DNA of 64,000 bases from DAHUYF01 sp035945115 (GTDB lineage: Bacteria; Pseudomonadota; Alphaproteobacteria; ATCC43930; CGMCC-115725): NCBI GenBank assembly GCA_035945115.1, contig DASZAN010000032.1, positions 81,533 through 145,532 on the forward strand, read 5' to 3'. Made by a program: the position numbers and the translations under genes. Numbering within the stretch: position 1 is the stretch's first letter; the number at the start of each line of letters is the position of its first letter. The notes under the pieces are model-generated. The model had not been told where the DNA came from. It saw nothing but the letters and a program-made list of their open reading frames with translations, and did no database searches. Positions 51,571 through 60,272 of the stretch are shown piece after piece.

Positions 51571-53070
51571 ATGGATGCGATCAGTGCCGCGAACACCAGC
51601 GAGGTGACGGTCGACCATTTTGATGTGCTGATCGTGGGTGCCGGGATCTCCGGGATCGCTGGGGCCTATCATCTGACGCATCAGCGTCCGGATATCAGCT
51701 TCTTAGTGCTGGAGTCGAAGGACACGTTCGGCGGTACCTGGGTAACGCATCGGTATCCCGGCATCCGGTCGGACAGCGATCTCTACACGTTCGGCTATCG
51801 CTTTAAGCCCTGGACCTCAGCGCCGATTGCGACGGCAGCGGAGATTCTGAAATATATGGGCGAGGTGATCGAGGAGAACAGTCTGGCGCGGCACATCCGC
51901 TACCGGCACGTGGTCACCTCCGCGTCCTGGTCCAGTGAAGAGAACCGGTGGACCATCGAGGTGACATGGTTGGACACAGGCAAATCCGTGCGCTTCACCG
52001 CGAACTTCCTGTGGATGTGTCAGGGCTATTACCGCCACTCGGAAGGCTATACGCCCCAGTGGCGCGGGATCGAGCGGTTCAAGGGGCGGATCGTGCATCC
52101 GCAGACATGGCCGGAGCATCTCGATTACGCCGGTAAACGCGTAATCGTCATCGGCTCGGGTGCGACCGCGGCGACATTGATCCCGGCGATCGCGAAGGAC
52201 TGCGCGCATGTGACCATGCTGCAGCGCTCGCCGACCTTCTTCCGCACTGGACGCAATGCGATCGAGATTGCCGACGAGCTGCGTAAACTACAGGTCGACG
52301 AGGCGTGGATACACGAGATCGTCCGACGCAAGATCCTCTACGAGCAGTCCGTTTTCACCCAGCGATCGTTCACCGAGCCGGAAAAGGTGAAGCAGGAATT
52401 GCTCGCCGGGGTGCGCGCCTATCTCGGCCCGGACTACCCGATCGATCGGGACTTCACTCCGAGCTACCGGCCGTGGCGGCAACGCATCGCCTTCGTGCCG
52501 GATGGCGACTTCCTGCAGGCGATTGCCGCCGGGCAGGTCTCGGTCGTCACTGAGGAGATCGAGCGTTTCACCGAGACCGGGATTCAGCTGAAATCGGGCA
52601 AGCTTCTGGAAGCCGACGTGATTGTCACCGCAACGGGCTTCCATCTAAGCGTGCTCGGCGATATCGACTTCACCATCGACGGCGAGCCGCTGGTCTTTTC
52701 CGACACCGTGACGTATCGCGGCATGATGTTCACCGGCGTCCCGAACATGGCCTGGGTATTCGGCTATTTTCGGGCGAGCTGGACCTTGCGCGCCGACCTC
52801 GTCGCCGACTTCGTCTGCCGTCTGTTGGCCCACATGAAAGTAACCGGGGCGCGCCGAGTGACAGTGCAATTGCGGCCGGAAGACGAGGATATGCCGCTCC
52901 TGCCGTGGATCGACCCGGAGAACTTCAACCCCGGCTACATGATGCGCGGCATGCACCTCTTGCCGAAACGCGGCGCCAAGCCGGAATGGCAGCACACGCA
53001 GGACTACTGGTCCGAGAAGGATGAATTCCCCGCGATCGACTTCGCCGGCCCTGAATTCTTCTACGCTTGA
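51571..53070 (+). CDS. Baeyer-Villiger type flavin monooxygenase
   Basis: A 499-residue class B flavin monooxygenase. It has an N-terminal FAD Rossmann motif (FDVLIVGAGISGIAGAYHL), the type I BVMO fingerprint F-x-G-x3-H-x3-W-P at 170-181 (FKGRIVHPQTWP), then a second Rossmann motif for NADPH (VIVIGSGATAATL) and a C-terminal TATGFH region. It would convert a ketone to an ester or lactone using O2 and NADPH. The ATG at 51571 begins the family-like sequence; the open frame starts at 51451. It diverges from the transporter operon, sharing a 165-base intergenic region. Confidence 0.9.
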   Translation: MDAISAANTSEVTVDHFDVLIVGAGISGIAGAYHLTHQRPDISFLVLESKDTFGGTWVTHRYPGIRSDSDLYTFGYRFKPWTSAPIATAAEILKYMGEVIEENSLARHIRYRHVVTSASWSSEENRWTIEVTWLDTGKSVRFTANFLWMCQGYYRHSEGYTPQWRGIERFKGRIVHPQTWPEHLDYAGKRVIVIGSGATAATLIPAIAKDCAHVTMLQRSPTFFRTGRNAIEIADELRKLQVDEAWIHEIVRRKILYEQSVFTQRSFTEPEKVKQELLAGVRAYLGPDYPIDRDFTPSYRPWRQRIAFVPDGDFLQAIAAGQVSVVTEEIERFTETGIQLKSGKLLEADVIVTATGFHLSVLGDIDFTIDGEPLVFSDTVTYRGMMFTGVPNMAWVFGYFRASWTLRADLVADFVCRLLAHMKVTGARRVTVQLRPEDEDMPLLPWIDPENFNPGYMMRGMHLLPKRGAKPEWQHTQDYWSEKDEFPAIDFAGPEFFYA

Positions 53071-53429
53071 TCCACTCATCCCTGTGATGGCTGCGCGCTG
53101 GACTGATCTTCCCAACGCTCGGTCTATTTCCTTGAGCGCTTGCGCCGGCTGGTGAGGCGACCCGATCGCAACCGTGGCGGAATGATCGTCGATGGCATCA
53201 AATTTGCCAATCGAAGCCAATCGCCGCAATGCGCGGCTCAGCACCGCGCCGCCAACTTGCGGAGCGTGCGATCATTTGCGCGTGGCGCCTTCGCCGTGTT
53301 TACCGGATTGAGACGGGCATCTTCCGCAGAAGGGATTCGGCAGTACGCCGACGGTGACTCAGCTCACCAAACCTGATTTCCATTTTTCGACGCTCGGGGC
53401 GCTCGCCGACGCTGTCGAGGCGGAGCTAA
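53071..53429 (+). pseudogene. gap with fragment of an ERAII-type small protein
   Basis: Between the monooxygenase and repeat copy 2. Around 53263-53352 the plus strand reads ERAIICAWRLRRVYRIETG, then a stop. The same motif with small changes (ERAIIRAWRLRRLYRIETG) lies after copy 2 at about 54675-54735. Only fragments remain; nothing else is supported here. Confidence 0.4.
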
Positions 53430-53557
53430 AGGAAACTCGAGTCTCGGTGCGACAAGCGGCACGGCATTCCTCGCTTTAACCCATGACGGCTCTCACGAGC
53501 GTCTACGTCGTCAACGATGGTCCGCTGGCAGCGCCCCGAAGCCGTGGAGGAGGGAGC

Positions 53558-53613
53558 GCCAAAGAGTTCACCGCGGCCCACTCTTTGGCGACGAAGATCT
53601 CGCGTTCTATAAT
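53558..53613 (+). promoter_or_regulatory. promoter and palindrome of repeat copy 2
   Basis: TTGGCG (53585-53590) and TATAAT (53608-53613) are spaced by 17 bases, a good sigma70 promoter. The palindrome GCCAAAGAGT/ACTCTTTGGC (53558-53567, 53580-53589) has a 10-bp stem and its right arm covers the -35. In copy 1 five extra bases sit between the palindrome and the -10, which disturbs the spacing. Copy 2 is the stronger candidate for expression. Confidence 0.6.
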
Positions 53614-53688
53614 TCCTTCCCATTCTATGGTTCAATACTGTCGAAGCTCCTTTGGTGGTCTCGACGAACATTCTAAGGATTGATTTAA

Positions 53689-54444
53689 ATGGCAGAGGAA
53701 TACTTTACGAACCAGGGTGATGTTTGGGAAGAACAGCCAATCCAAGGCTCTCGCGGGCGAGACGCGGACTTGCCGTCATTTCGGCCGCTGGCACAGCCGC
53801 TCCCGCCACGCTCAGCCGATCGCCAGGTAATACTAGAGGCGGCGAGGGAGCCCCCCTTCGACAAGACGCAGTTCGTCATCCGAGACGATAATCGAGAGGG
53901 ACGCGCCGCATTGCTCCAATCGCCGTCACTTCCTGCGGCGGCGCGCGCCGGGGCAGTCGGGCGATCAGCACGGAACTCGAACACCGCGGCGTTCTTACGC
54001 GCGTTCCTCATCTTGGTCATTGGCGTCAGCGCCGGATACCTCGGCTCATATCTCCGTCCCGCACCCGCCCGTGTCGGCGTCCCGGCCGCCGCCCCGGACG
54101 TGACGGGGCTGGCGAGCGGTCCCTCGTTTCTCGTTTCGCCCCAGGCAACGAGTAGCGACGAGCGCATGCGGCAAGCGGCCATCGTGGCGCTGAAGCGCGG
54201 CGATGAATCACTACGTTTCGGCGACATTGTCTCGGCGAGACGCTTCTACGAGTTCTCGGCATCGGCTGGCATTGCGGAAGCAGCAACGGCCGTCGCTCAA
54301 ACCTATGACCCCGCCTACCTCAAAGCAGCCGGCGTTCGCGGCGTCAGAGCGAACGCCGAAATCGCCCGCGATTGGTACGAGAAGGCCGCGAGCCGAGGCG
54401 ACGCACGCGCCGCGCAGCGTCTGCAATCGCTCGGGCAGAATTAA
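53689..54444 (+). CDS. membrane-anchored Sel1-like repeat protein, copy 2
   Basis: A 251-residue near-copy of the protein at 41421, with the same membrane helix (FLRAFLILVIGVSAGYLGSY) and Sel1-like C-terminus (GDIVSARRFYEFSASAGIAE). Three residues are missing after SADRQ and one or two in the Pro/Ala linker. Both copies are intact, so neither is a pseudogene. The last intact codon is followed by unrelated sequence. Confidence 0.8.
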   Translation: MAEEYFTNQGDVWEEQPIQGSRGRDADLPSFRPLAQPLPPRSADRQVILEAAREPPFDKTQFVIRDDNREGRAALLQSPSLPAAARAGAVGRSARNSNTAAFLRAFLILVIGVSAGYLGSYLRPAPARVGVPAAAPDVTGLASGPSFLVSPQATSSDERMRQAAIVALKRGDESLRFGDIVSARRFYEFSASAGIAEAATAVAQTYDPAYLKAAGVRGVRANAEIARDWYEKAASRGDARAAQRLQSLGQN

Positions 54445-55136
54445 AAAACCGGCGTTTTACGTCCTCGCGAAAAATGCCCACACCCTTCTCCTCGCCGCAT
54501 CCGAAGAGGTTCGCACAGGCGTGGTGATGATGGTGTTGCAGCGCAAGTTCGTTGGCGTCTTCGTGCCGTTGCGACTCACTTTCTTGACGAAACAGAGGCC
54601 GATTTTTGCCAATTGCACCGCCAACCTGATGCGGGTACCGCGCCCTGAGGGGGCGATAGAAGCGCAGCTCGCTGAACGTGCGATCATTCGTGCGTGGCGC
54701 CTTCGCCGGTTGTACCGGATCGAGACCGGCAAGTTCAGCAAGGCCCGTAAGCTTTGGGCGTCCACGGGCCCAACCCTCGCCTGTGATCTCGAGACCGTCT
54801 ACACGCGGCTTTCCTCACAGCGCGACTAGCTTGCGAAGCTATCGCGCCTCGAGACCAGCGTTGAACGATCGCTGCGCCGTGCGTTGCTTGATCTACGATC
54901 GTCCGCCAGGCGAGACATAGAGTCAGCGATGGTGCCGATCGGCTTCCGGATGCTGCCGCCAAGGATGTATCGACCCCGCACCGTTAATTCGTTAGCGGCG
55001 ACGGCTGGATAGTGCCGCCAAAGTTGCCAGCTGCCCTCCCCGCCACGTGCAGATACGCCATAGCAACCGATCGCATCGGAAAAGCTTGGCGTCGCACTCC
55101 CCCTGAAATTGGCTTTGCGGCTCGCAGCACCCGACC
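54445..55136. other. long gap with gene fragments
   Basis: About 690 bases with no supported complete gene. The plus strand holds a fragment reading ERAIIRAWRLRRLYRIETG near 54675-54735, which matches the one before copy 2. The rest, including CLIYDRPPGE near 54890 and the minus-strand frames, shows no recognisable domain. No RNA gene was seen. Confidence 0.4.
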
Positions 55137-56456
55137 TTATGGCGAGCTGCGGTCAGCGCCTTCCAAATTTGCGAGCTTCAAGTCCGCGCCCTTGAGCTCG
55201 GCAGCTCGGAGATCGGCATCCCGTAGGTCGCATCCTATTAGGCTCGCGCCTCTGAGATCCGCGCCGACAAGCCGTGCACCTCGCAGCGACGCGCCATCAA
55301 GCTTCGCTGCCGCGAGACGCGCGCGTTCGAGATTGGTCGCGACCGTGATCTTCTGTGCGCCCACATTTGTCAGTGCAGATAGGTTCGCACCGCTGAGGTC
55401 CGCGCCGCCAAGATGTGCACGCCAGAGTGTCGCGCCGCGGAGGTCCGCTCGCATTAGCTTTGCGCTCCGGAGGTCGACAGCAATCATCTCGCTCCGCGCG
55501 AGGAGCGCATCTGAGAGGTCGACTGATTCCAGGTTGCCGCGGTCAAACACCGCCATCGTAAAGTCAGAATCAGTGAGGCTGAACCCAGATAGGTTCAAGC
55601 CAGTGAAAACGGCCCTTTGCCCTGCTTGGCCGTTGCTTGCAAGCCATTGCTGATGGCGCCGCTGGATCTCGGCGAGTTCGCTCGCTGTCGGCACGGCCTG
55701 AAGCCCGAGTTGCGCTTCTCGTACTTCCGTCAATTTCCGTTGCCAGTCATCCAAGATGGCTCCGGTGAGATCGGTCCCCCGTAGATCGGCACCGCTTAGC
55801 TTCGCGCCAGTAAGCACCGCTCCCTGAAGGTTGGCGCCCGCAAGCCTCGCGTGCTGAAGGTTGGCATCCTCGAGAATGGCGCCGGTGAAATCGGAGTTTC
55901 GCATATCGGCACCGTGAAGGTCGGCCTCGCGGAGGCGCGCATCGGTAAAGTCGGCGTGGAGCATCATGGCTCCGGGCGCCTTAATCTTCGAAAGATCGGC
56001 CTCGCGCGCCTTCGTCAGCGTGAAATCGGCTGCGGAGGTTGCGAATTCCACCGCGGTAGACTGTTGCCGATCATGGCGAGCGAGCGTCGCTTCACGTAAG
56101 TCCGTCCGCGCGAGAATGGTGCCATTGAGAGAGGCTGCCCGAAAGCAGGCACCGCGGAGATCGGCGGCGGTCAAATCCGCATAATCCAGATTTGCCATGC
56201 GTAGATCGGCAGCAAACAGAGTTGCGCGCATTAGGTGCGCTGAGGTGAGAATGCTGCGCTGTAGACGGGCGCCGGTGAACTCAGCTTCGACGAGATTGGC
56301 GTTGCTCAGGTCGAAGTCTGAAAGATCGTGAAAGCTGAGAAGAGCGCGGCGACCACCTGTTTTCCGCAAGACGAATCGCCGGTGGCTTTGGAGAACATCG
56401 GTAAGTTCCCCATGTGTAAGACGTCTCAGCTGCTCTGGGCCACTACCACCTGGCAT
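55137..56456 (-). CDS. pentapeptide repeat protein
   Basis: A 439-residue protein. After an N-terminal part of about 40 residues (GELTDVLQSHRRFVLRKTGG), two blocks of A(D/N)LxxA pentapeptide repeats form right-handed beta-helices: about 45-245 and 300-435. A helical insert between them (VREAQLGLQAVPTASELAEI, then RRHQQWLASNGQAG) is the PilZ-linked spacer seen in some family members. Many repeats are A[DN]LxG or similar. Roles include DNA mimicry and scaffolding. The ATG at 56456 was chosen; TTG at 56540 would extend it. Confidence 0.87.
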   Translation of the reverse strand: MPGGSGPEQLRRLTHGELTDVLQSHRRFVLRKTGGRRALLSFHDLSDFDLSNANLVEAEFTGARLQRSILTSAHLMRATLFAADLRMANLDYADLTAADLRGACFRAASLNGTILARTDLREATLARHDRQQSTAVEFATSAADFTLTKAREADLSKIKAPGAMMLHADFTDARLREADLHGADMRNSDFTGAILEDANLQHARLAGANLQGAVLTGAKLSGADLRGTDLTGAILDDWQRKLTEVREAQLGLQAVPTASELAEIQRRHQQWLASNGQAGQRAVFTGLNLSGFSLTDSDFTMAVFDRGNLESVDLSDALLARSEMIAVDLRSAKLMRADLRGATLWRAHLGGADLSGANLSALTNVGAQKITVATNLERARLAAAKLDGASLRGARLVGADLRGASLIGCDLRDADLRAAELKGADLKLANLEGADRSSP

Positions 56457-56641
56457 GGCGCCAGACGACCACAAACCATTAACTAAAGACTGAATTTCAT
56501 GGAGGGCTTTTTTGGGACAGAGGCGGACCAGAAGCTGCAAATCCAGGCAACGAAAGGGGCCGCTGCTCGACGCTTAACCACCTATTGGTCCGTTTGCGGG
56601 TAAGTACTCGACGCCCAAACCTTCTCAGACACTGATCGCGC

Positions 56642-56818
56642 ATGTCCCTTCGGATGAAAATGGTGGTTTTGAACGATACACCGATCGGCGAGGCGCGGAC
56701 TTGGATCGAGGTCGCGCAGCTCGTCAGTGCTGCCCTGAAACGCATGGTGACACCCCGTGAAGCGCTCGGTCACGGAAGTGAAGGTCGCGATGGTTTCCAC
56801 GTCAATCTATTGCCTTGA
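56642..56818 (+). CDS. small hypothetical protein
   Basis: A 58-residue ORF with MKMVVLNDTPIGEARTW near the start and EGRDGFHVNLLP at the end. Small rhizobial proteins with the pattern VVLNDTPxxEAxTW and a terminal GPDGFxV fit this shape. No ribosome site is obvious and the middle looks altered, so it may be decaying. Confidence 0.4.
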   Translation: MSLRMKMVVLNDTPIGEARTWIEVAQLVSAALKRMVTPREALGHGSEGRDGFHVNLLP

Positions 56819-56899
56819 CCTCAAGGCGAGACAATCGAGCCGCACACAGAAGTGTCTTCATGTGCATACCACCCGAGCTAAGCTTGTTGCTTAGTCTAG

Positions 56900-57165
56900 G
56901 CACACGCTAAACGGCTCCGGGACGCCGATCATTTGCGGTTGGTTGCCTCGCAGCCCTGTGTCGTCTGTGGCCGTACACGACCGCAGGCCCATCACATCCG
57001 CTTTGCCCAGCCGCGGGCGCGATGGGAGCCAAGGTCAGCGATGAATTCACCGTTCCGCTCTGCTTCCTGCATCATCGATCACTGCATGACAGCGGCTCAG
57101 AAGAGACCTGGCGGCAGGTCCACGGCACCGATCCGCTCGTCGAATCAAAGCGGCTTGGCAATTGA
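56900..57165 (+). pseudogene. frameshifted HNH-like gene remnant
   Basis: Frame A (from 56909) reads KRLRDADHLRLVASQPCVVC then GRTRPQAHHIRFAQPRA. Frame B (from about 57020) continues AKVSDEFTVPLCFLHHRSLH and on to LVESKRLGN before TGA at 57163-57165. Together they give the expected CxxC...HH...HH metal layout of an HNH-like rhizobial protein. One extra base near 57019 breaks the frame, and a TAG at 56897-56899 cuts the 5' side. Confidence 0.6.
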
Positions 57166-57257
57166 GCCGGAATAGTATGGATAAGAGCACAGCCGCGAAA
57201 CCGCACATCCGCCATCCTTGGCCGAGCGATCGCTTTGCCGCCAATCACCCAAGGTGG

Positions 57258-57340
57258 GAGCCGTATGCGGGAAAGCCGCACGTACGGTTCTGTGCGGGGG
57301 GCGCGAGATGAAACTCGCGTCCCTACCGCTACCACTACAC
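57258..57340 (+). mobile_element. group II intron 3' remnant (domains V and VI)
   Basis: Bases 57258-57290 match bacterial group II intron domain V: proximal stem GAGCCGTA/TACGGTTC with the 2-base CG bulge, and distal stem TGCGG/CCGCA closed by a GAAA-type loop. A second stem-loop (about 57296-57324; CGCGAG/CTCGCG with flanking GGG/CCC) fits domain VI. No intron-encoded reverse transcriptase or 5' domains are present, so this is a truncated, probably immobile copy. The right end is approximate. Confidence 0.7.
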
Positions 57341-57500
57341 CAGCGCCACCACCCGCCGCTTCGTCGGTCGCCTCAAAGTCCGATGAGGTGAAAGATGGGG
57401 CCGAACGTCGGTCGGTGTTAGACTGTCCGGTGCTGGACGGGCTGCCGCGGGCGCCAGCACGCCGCAACCTTACCTGCACAAAGCACAATGGGAGGCAGAC

Positions 57501-58106
57501 ATGAAAGTCATCGTCATCGGTGCGACGGGGACGATTGGGCGCGCCGTCGTTGAAGCCCTGCAGGGGACACATCAGGTAATTCCAGTTTCGCGTTCTCAGA
57601 AGGAGCACCCTGCGGACATCACGGACAAATCGTCGCTAGGGCGAGCCTTCGCAGCGATCGGCGAAGTTGACGCCATCGTCTGTGCAGCCGGAGGTGCGGT
57701 GTTCAAGCCTCTCGACGCGCTCACGGATGCCGACTTCAGGACATGCCTCGACAACAAGCTCATGGGACAAGTCAACGTCGTGCGCGTCGGTCACCAGCGC
57801 GTTCGCGTTGGCGGCTCGATTACCATAACCAGCGGCGTGCTCGCGCAGCAGCCCATCCCCGGGTCCTCCGCGATCAGCCTCGTCAACGCCGGCCTCGAGG
57901 GCTTCGGTCGCGCGGCGGCGCTTGAGCTGAAGGGCAAGGTGCGGGTGAACGTTGTCAGCCCACCATGGGTGGCAGAAACGCTCACCGCCATGAAGATGGA
58001 TCCATCCATGGGACTGCCCGCCGCCGAAGTGGCTAAAGCTTATGTGCGGAGCGTAGAGGGTAGTTCGACCGGCGAGACAATTAGTGCGGGGAAACGCCGC
58101 TCATAG
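57501..58106 (+). CDS. SDR-family protein lacking YxxxK
   Basis: A 201-residue small SDR with GGGAGG upstream of the ATG. The nucleotide motif is IVIGATGTIGRAVVEAL, and NAG is replaced by CAAGG. At the active site the sequence is PGSSAISLVNAGLEGFG, so both Tyr and Lys of YxxxK are gone. This matches a known short subfamily that still has LVN. It could be a regulatory or binding protein. It is intact and follows the intron remnant. Confidence 0.8.
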   Translation: MKVIVIGATGTIGRAVVEALQGTHQVIPVSRSQKEHPADITDKSSLGRAFAAIGEVDAIVCAAGGAVFKPLDALTDADFRTCLDNKLMGQVNVVRVGHQRVRVGGSITITSGVLAQQPIPGSSAISLVNAGLEGFGRAAALELKGKVRVNVVSPPWVAETLTAMKMDPSMGLPAAEVAKAYVRSVEGSSTGETISAGKRRS

Positions 58107-58570
58107 CGCCGTCCTCGACTCAACGCTGCAAGACGAGGTTCACCACGTGATTGTCTTCCGCCTCGTCCTTGGTCTCTAGCCCCCTGGAGAAATGAATCAG
58201 ACGAATTTCGATGCGTTGCATAATAGGATACTGCTCCAGAACGCCGCGCGCGATTTCATACGCCATGGCAGACAGCGTGGTCGGTTCTGATTCCGGCAAA
58301 CTCTGGCTTCCCTGTATCACTCATCGCCGATGTGAGCAGCACAGACATTGCTCGCCAATTGCGCCGATAGTTCGAGTGCCTGCAGACCGCACTCTACCCC
58401 ACGTGCGCGGGCAGTCGCCGCTGCCTAAGGGTTACGTTGCTCGACTTCCGAGTTGGTCACCAACGTCATTTCTAGCCCACGCGGACACGTCCGCATTACT
58501 CCGCTTAAGCGACCTTCGCGATGCTGATTGGCTCTTCGGAGAGGTGCCACGAGCCGACATGCGGCCGACC
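58107..58570. other. gap without a firmly supported gene
   Basis: A 66-residue minus-strand frame at 58120-58320 (YEIARGVLEQYPIMQRIEIR) looks mildly coding but is unrecognised, without a ribosome site. The rest shows only shadow frames. Nothing else identifiable. Confidence 0.3.
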
Positions 58571-58571
58571 C

Positions 58572-58745
58572 TCATTCGATCACCTCGTTGGCCTGCGCGA
58601 GTAGCGACTGCGGCACTTTGAAGCCGAGTGCCTTGGCGGTCTTGACGTTGATCACCAACTCGAATTTGACCGGCTGCTGGATCGGCAGGTCAGCCGGCTT
58701 CGACCCCTTGAGGATCTTCTGACCGTATCGCCGGCAAAGCGGAGA
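58572..58745 (-). pseudogene. C-terminal remnant of an ABC substrate-binding protein (TrpX-like)
   Basis: The minus strand reads YGQKILKGSKPADLPIQQPV then KFELVINVKTAKALGFKVPQ, which is the signature C-terminal block of the ABC_sub_bind (TrpX) family very common in rhizobia. It ends SLLAQANEVIE and stop, as family members do. Only about 55 of roughly 325 residues are left. Confidence 0.65.
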
Positions 58746-58816
58746 TTGCGACCTGGCGACGTCCGGAATCTCCGACAATCCGCTCGGGCTATAAGAATGC
58801 TCTTGCTTGCCGAGCG

Positions 58817-59260
58817 TTAACCGTATTTGAGGTCTGTGCTCTGTCCGACCTCGATGAGATAACCGTCAGGATCGCGGATGTAGCAGCGAATCTCGCCGTA
58901 CTTGGGAATCGGCTTCGTGATGAACTCGGCCCCCCGACTCTTCCATAGTTCATAGCACGCTTGAATGTCCGCAACGCGGAAATTCAAAAAACTGTTGATG
59001 TGATTCGGGTCGGGGACGCTGAGCATTACCGTCGGCTTATCCGGGGTCGGCCCGCCCCCAACGTTCAGAATCACCCAGATATTCGCAAGCTGAAGGTACC
59101 CAGGCGCGTTGCCGTCACCCAGGCTCAGAATGCGAGCGCCGAAGACCTTTTCGTAGTAGCGAGCCGATCGCTCGATGTCGGCGACGGTGAGAAACTGCGC
59201 GATGCTGATCCCCTCTCGCGGGGGCATTTCATAGCTCTTCTGTTCGACTCGTACGCTCAT
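58817..59260 (-). CDS. VOC family protein (glyoxalase/dioxygenase-like)
   Basis: A 147-residue single-module VOC protein. The beta-alpha-beta3 modules are visible: AQFLTVADIERSARYYEKVF with GARILSLGDGN, then FRVADIQACYELWKSRGAEF with IRCYIRDPDGYLIEVGQS, where the last Glu (LIEV) is a likely metal ligand. A role in resistance or isomerase chemistry is possible; the substrate is unknown. It is intact although neighbours are debris. Confidence 0.87.
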   Translation of the reverse strand: MSVRVEQKSYEMPPREGISIAQFLTVADIERSARYYEKVFGARILSLGDGNAPGYLQLANIWVILNVGGGPTPDKPTVMLSVPDPNHINSFLNFRVADIQACYELWKSRGAEFITKPIPKYGEIRCYIRDPDGYLIEVGQSTDLKYG

Positions 59261-59700
59261 TTGACGACTCCCATTCCGGCAAGCCGATGATGTGAGTCAT
59301 ACTCCCGGAAATCCAAACATCAACCACGACTGATTGGCGGAGAGGGAGGGATTGTTCCCCGATCTCAAAAAGCCCTGATCGCGCCCGTCAGTTGGGTGCC
59401 ATCGCCGCAATGCTTAGAGGCGATCACGGAAGATCGAGCGCAAGAAACAGCGGTAAGACTGCGCAGCGATGCTCTCAGGCACGTAGCTTGCGCCGCCTTC
59501 CGTGAAGTAGTTTTGATCCAGAGCGCTCGTTCCTGTATGCTTTCACTCATCGCCGACATCGCCGCTTGGGCGTCGGCGGCTGAGAGACACGGTCTCCCCA
59601 TTGACAACAAGGGGTCGCGCGCACTCCCGCCTGAACGAGCTGGGAGTGCCCGATATGCCCGCGATCGCATCTATTGCGGCGATCTTTCCGTGGAGGCCGC
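59261..59700. other. gap with a minus-strand gene fragment
   Basis: From about 59520 to 59414 the minus strand reads LDQNYFTEGGASYVPESIAA then QSYRCFLRSIFRDRL and a stop, which looks like the conserved end of an unrecognised protein; its 5' part is missing (a TGA precedes it). Overlapping frames on the plus strand are not convincing. Nothing else is supported. Confidence 0.35.
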
Positions 59701-59871
59701 ATGACACATGACGCCGCGTACTACCGCGAGAAGGCCGCTCATTGTCGGCGCCTCGCCCAGATCACAACCGACGAAACGCTAATCACCGAGCTTCAGAGGT
59801 TCGCGACGGAGTTTGATACGGCGGCCGAACACCCCGAGGCACGCGTGGGAAATTCGAAGACGGCACCTTAG
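59701..59871 (+). CDS. small helical protein of a rhizobial type
   Basis: A 56-residue helical protein: MTHDAAYYREKAAHCRRLAQ, then TLITELQRFATEFDTAAE. It belongs with the 30776 protein in a small family (YREKAxxCRxLA pattern). No ribosome site is convincing, but the motif is clear. Confidence 0.6.
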   Translation: MTHDAAYYREKAAHCRRLAQITTDETLITELQRFATEFDTAAEHPEARVGNSKTAP

Positions 59872-59977
59872 ACAGCAGGGCGGTTTGATTGAGCCGAAGA
59901 GATAGCCGGCGCCGCACATTTCCCGAAATTTCCGTCAGCCCCAGGTCTTTGATCAGCGGGGCGAGAGGATGGTGGCT

Positions 59978-60145
59978 ATGCGTCAGCCAAACGTTGGCTC
60001 CTTGATAACCGCCGGATCTGTGTTCCTGACCCTGATGTTGGTGCTTGTCGGCGAGGGGTTCGTGCTGGGCGAGGCCCTTCACCCCGGCACCCACCTTCTC
60101 CGGTCGCATTCGTCGCTCAGTGCCATGTTCCGAGCTTGGCACTGA
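59978..60145 (+). CDS. small membrane protein
   Basis: A 55-residue ORF with AGAGG about 9 bases before the ATG. It begins MRQPNVGSLI, has a membrane helix (FLTLMLVLVGEGFVLGEAL) and a short polar tail. Not recognised. Confidence 0.4.
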   Translation: MRQPNVGSLITAGSVFLTLMLVLVGEGFVLGEALHPGTHLLRSHSSLSAMFRAWH

Positions 60146-60232
60146 CGACAAAGATGAAAATTCACTGACCTGTAAGAGGGGATTGGCACAGTGATGGTGG
60201 GCGGCCAGCCCTACGCCGTCCGCGTTGTGCAA

Positions 60233-60272
60233 GGCCCCACCACTAGTCCCCCTGGTGGTGGGGCTTCTCTTC
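60233..60272 (+). terminator. Rho-independent terminator-like hairpin 1
   Basis: GCCCCACCAC (60234-60243) pairs exactly with GTGGTGGGGC (60255-60264) over an 11-base loop, followed by TTCTCTT. It may end a short transcript starting between 60150 and 60230. Confidence 0.55.

Larger units (their letters stand above)
53430..54444 (+). repeat. direct repeat, copy 2 (about 1 kb)
   Basis: Second copy of the 41157-42185 segment, same orientation, 12.3 kb away. Similarity begins at the same sequence (AGGAAACTCGAG) and ends at the Sel1-like gene's stop. The two copies bracket the whole dehydrogenase-to-monooxygenase cluster. Confidence 0.85.

Noticed and set aside
54457..54765. Minus-strand frame in the gap after copy 2
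   Set aside because: Low-complexity Arg/Thr-rich translation without motif; the plus-strand fragment there is better supported.
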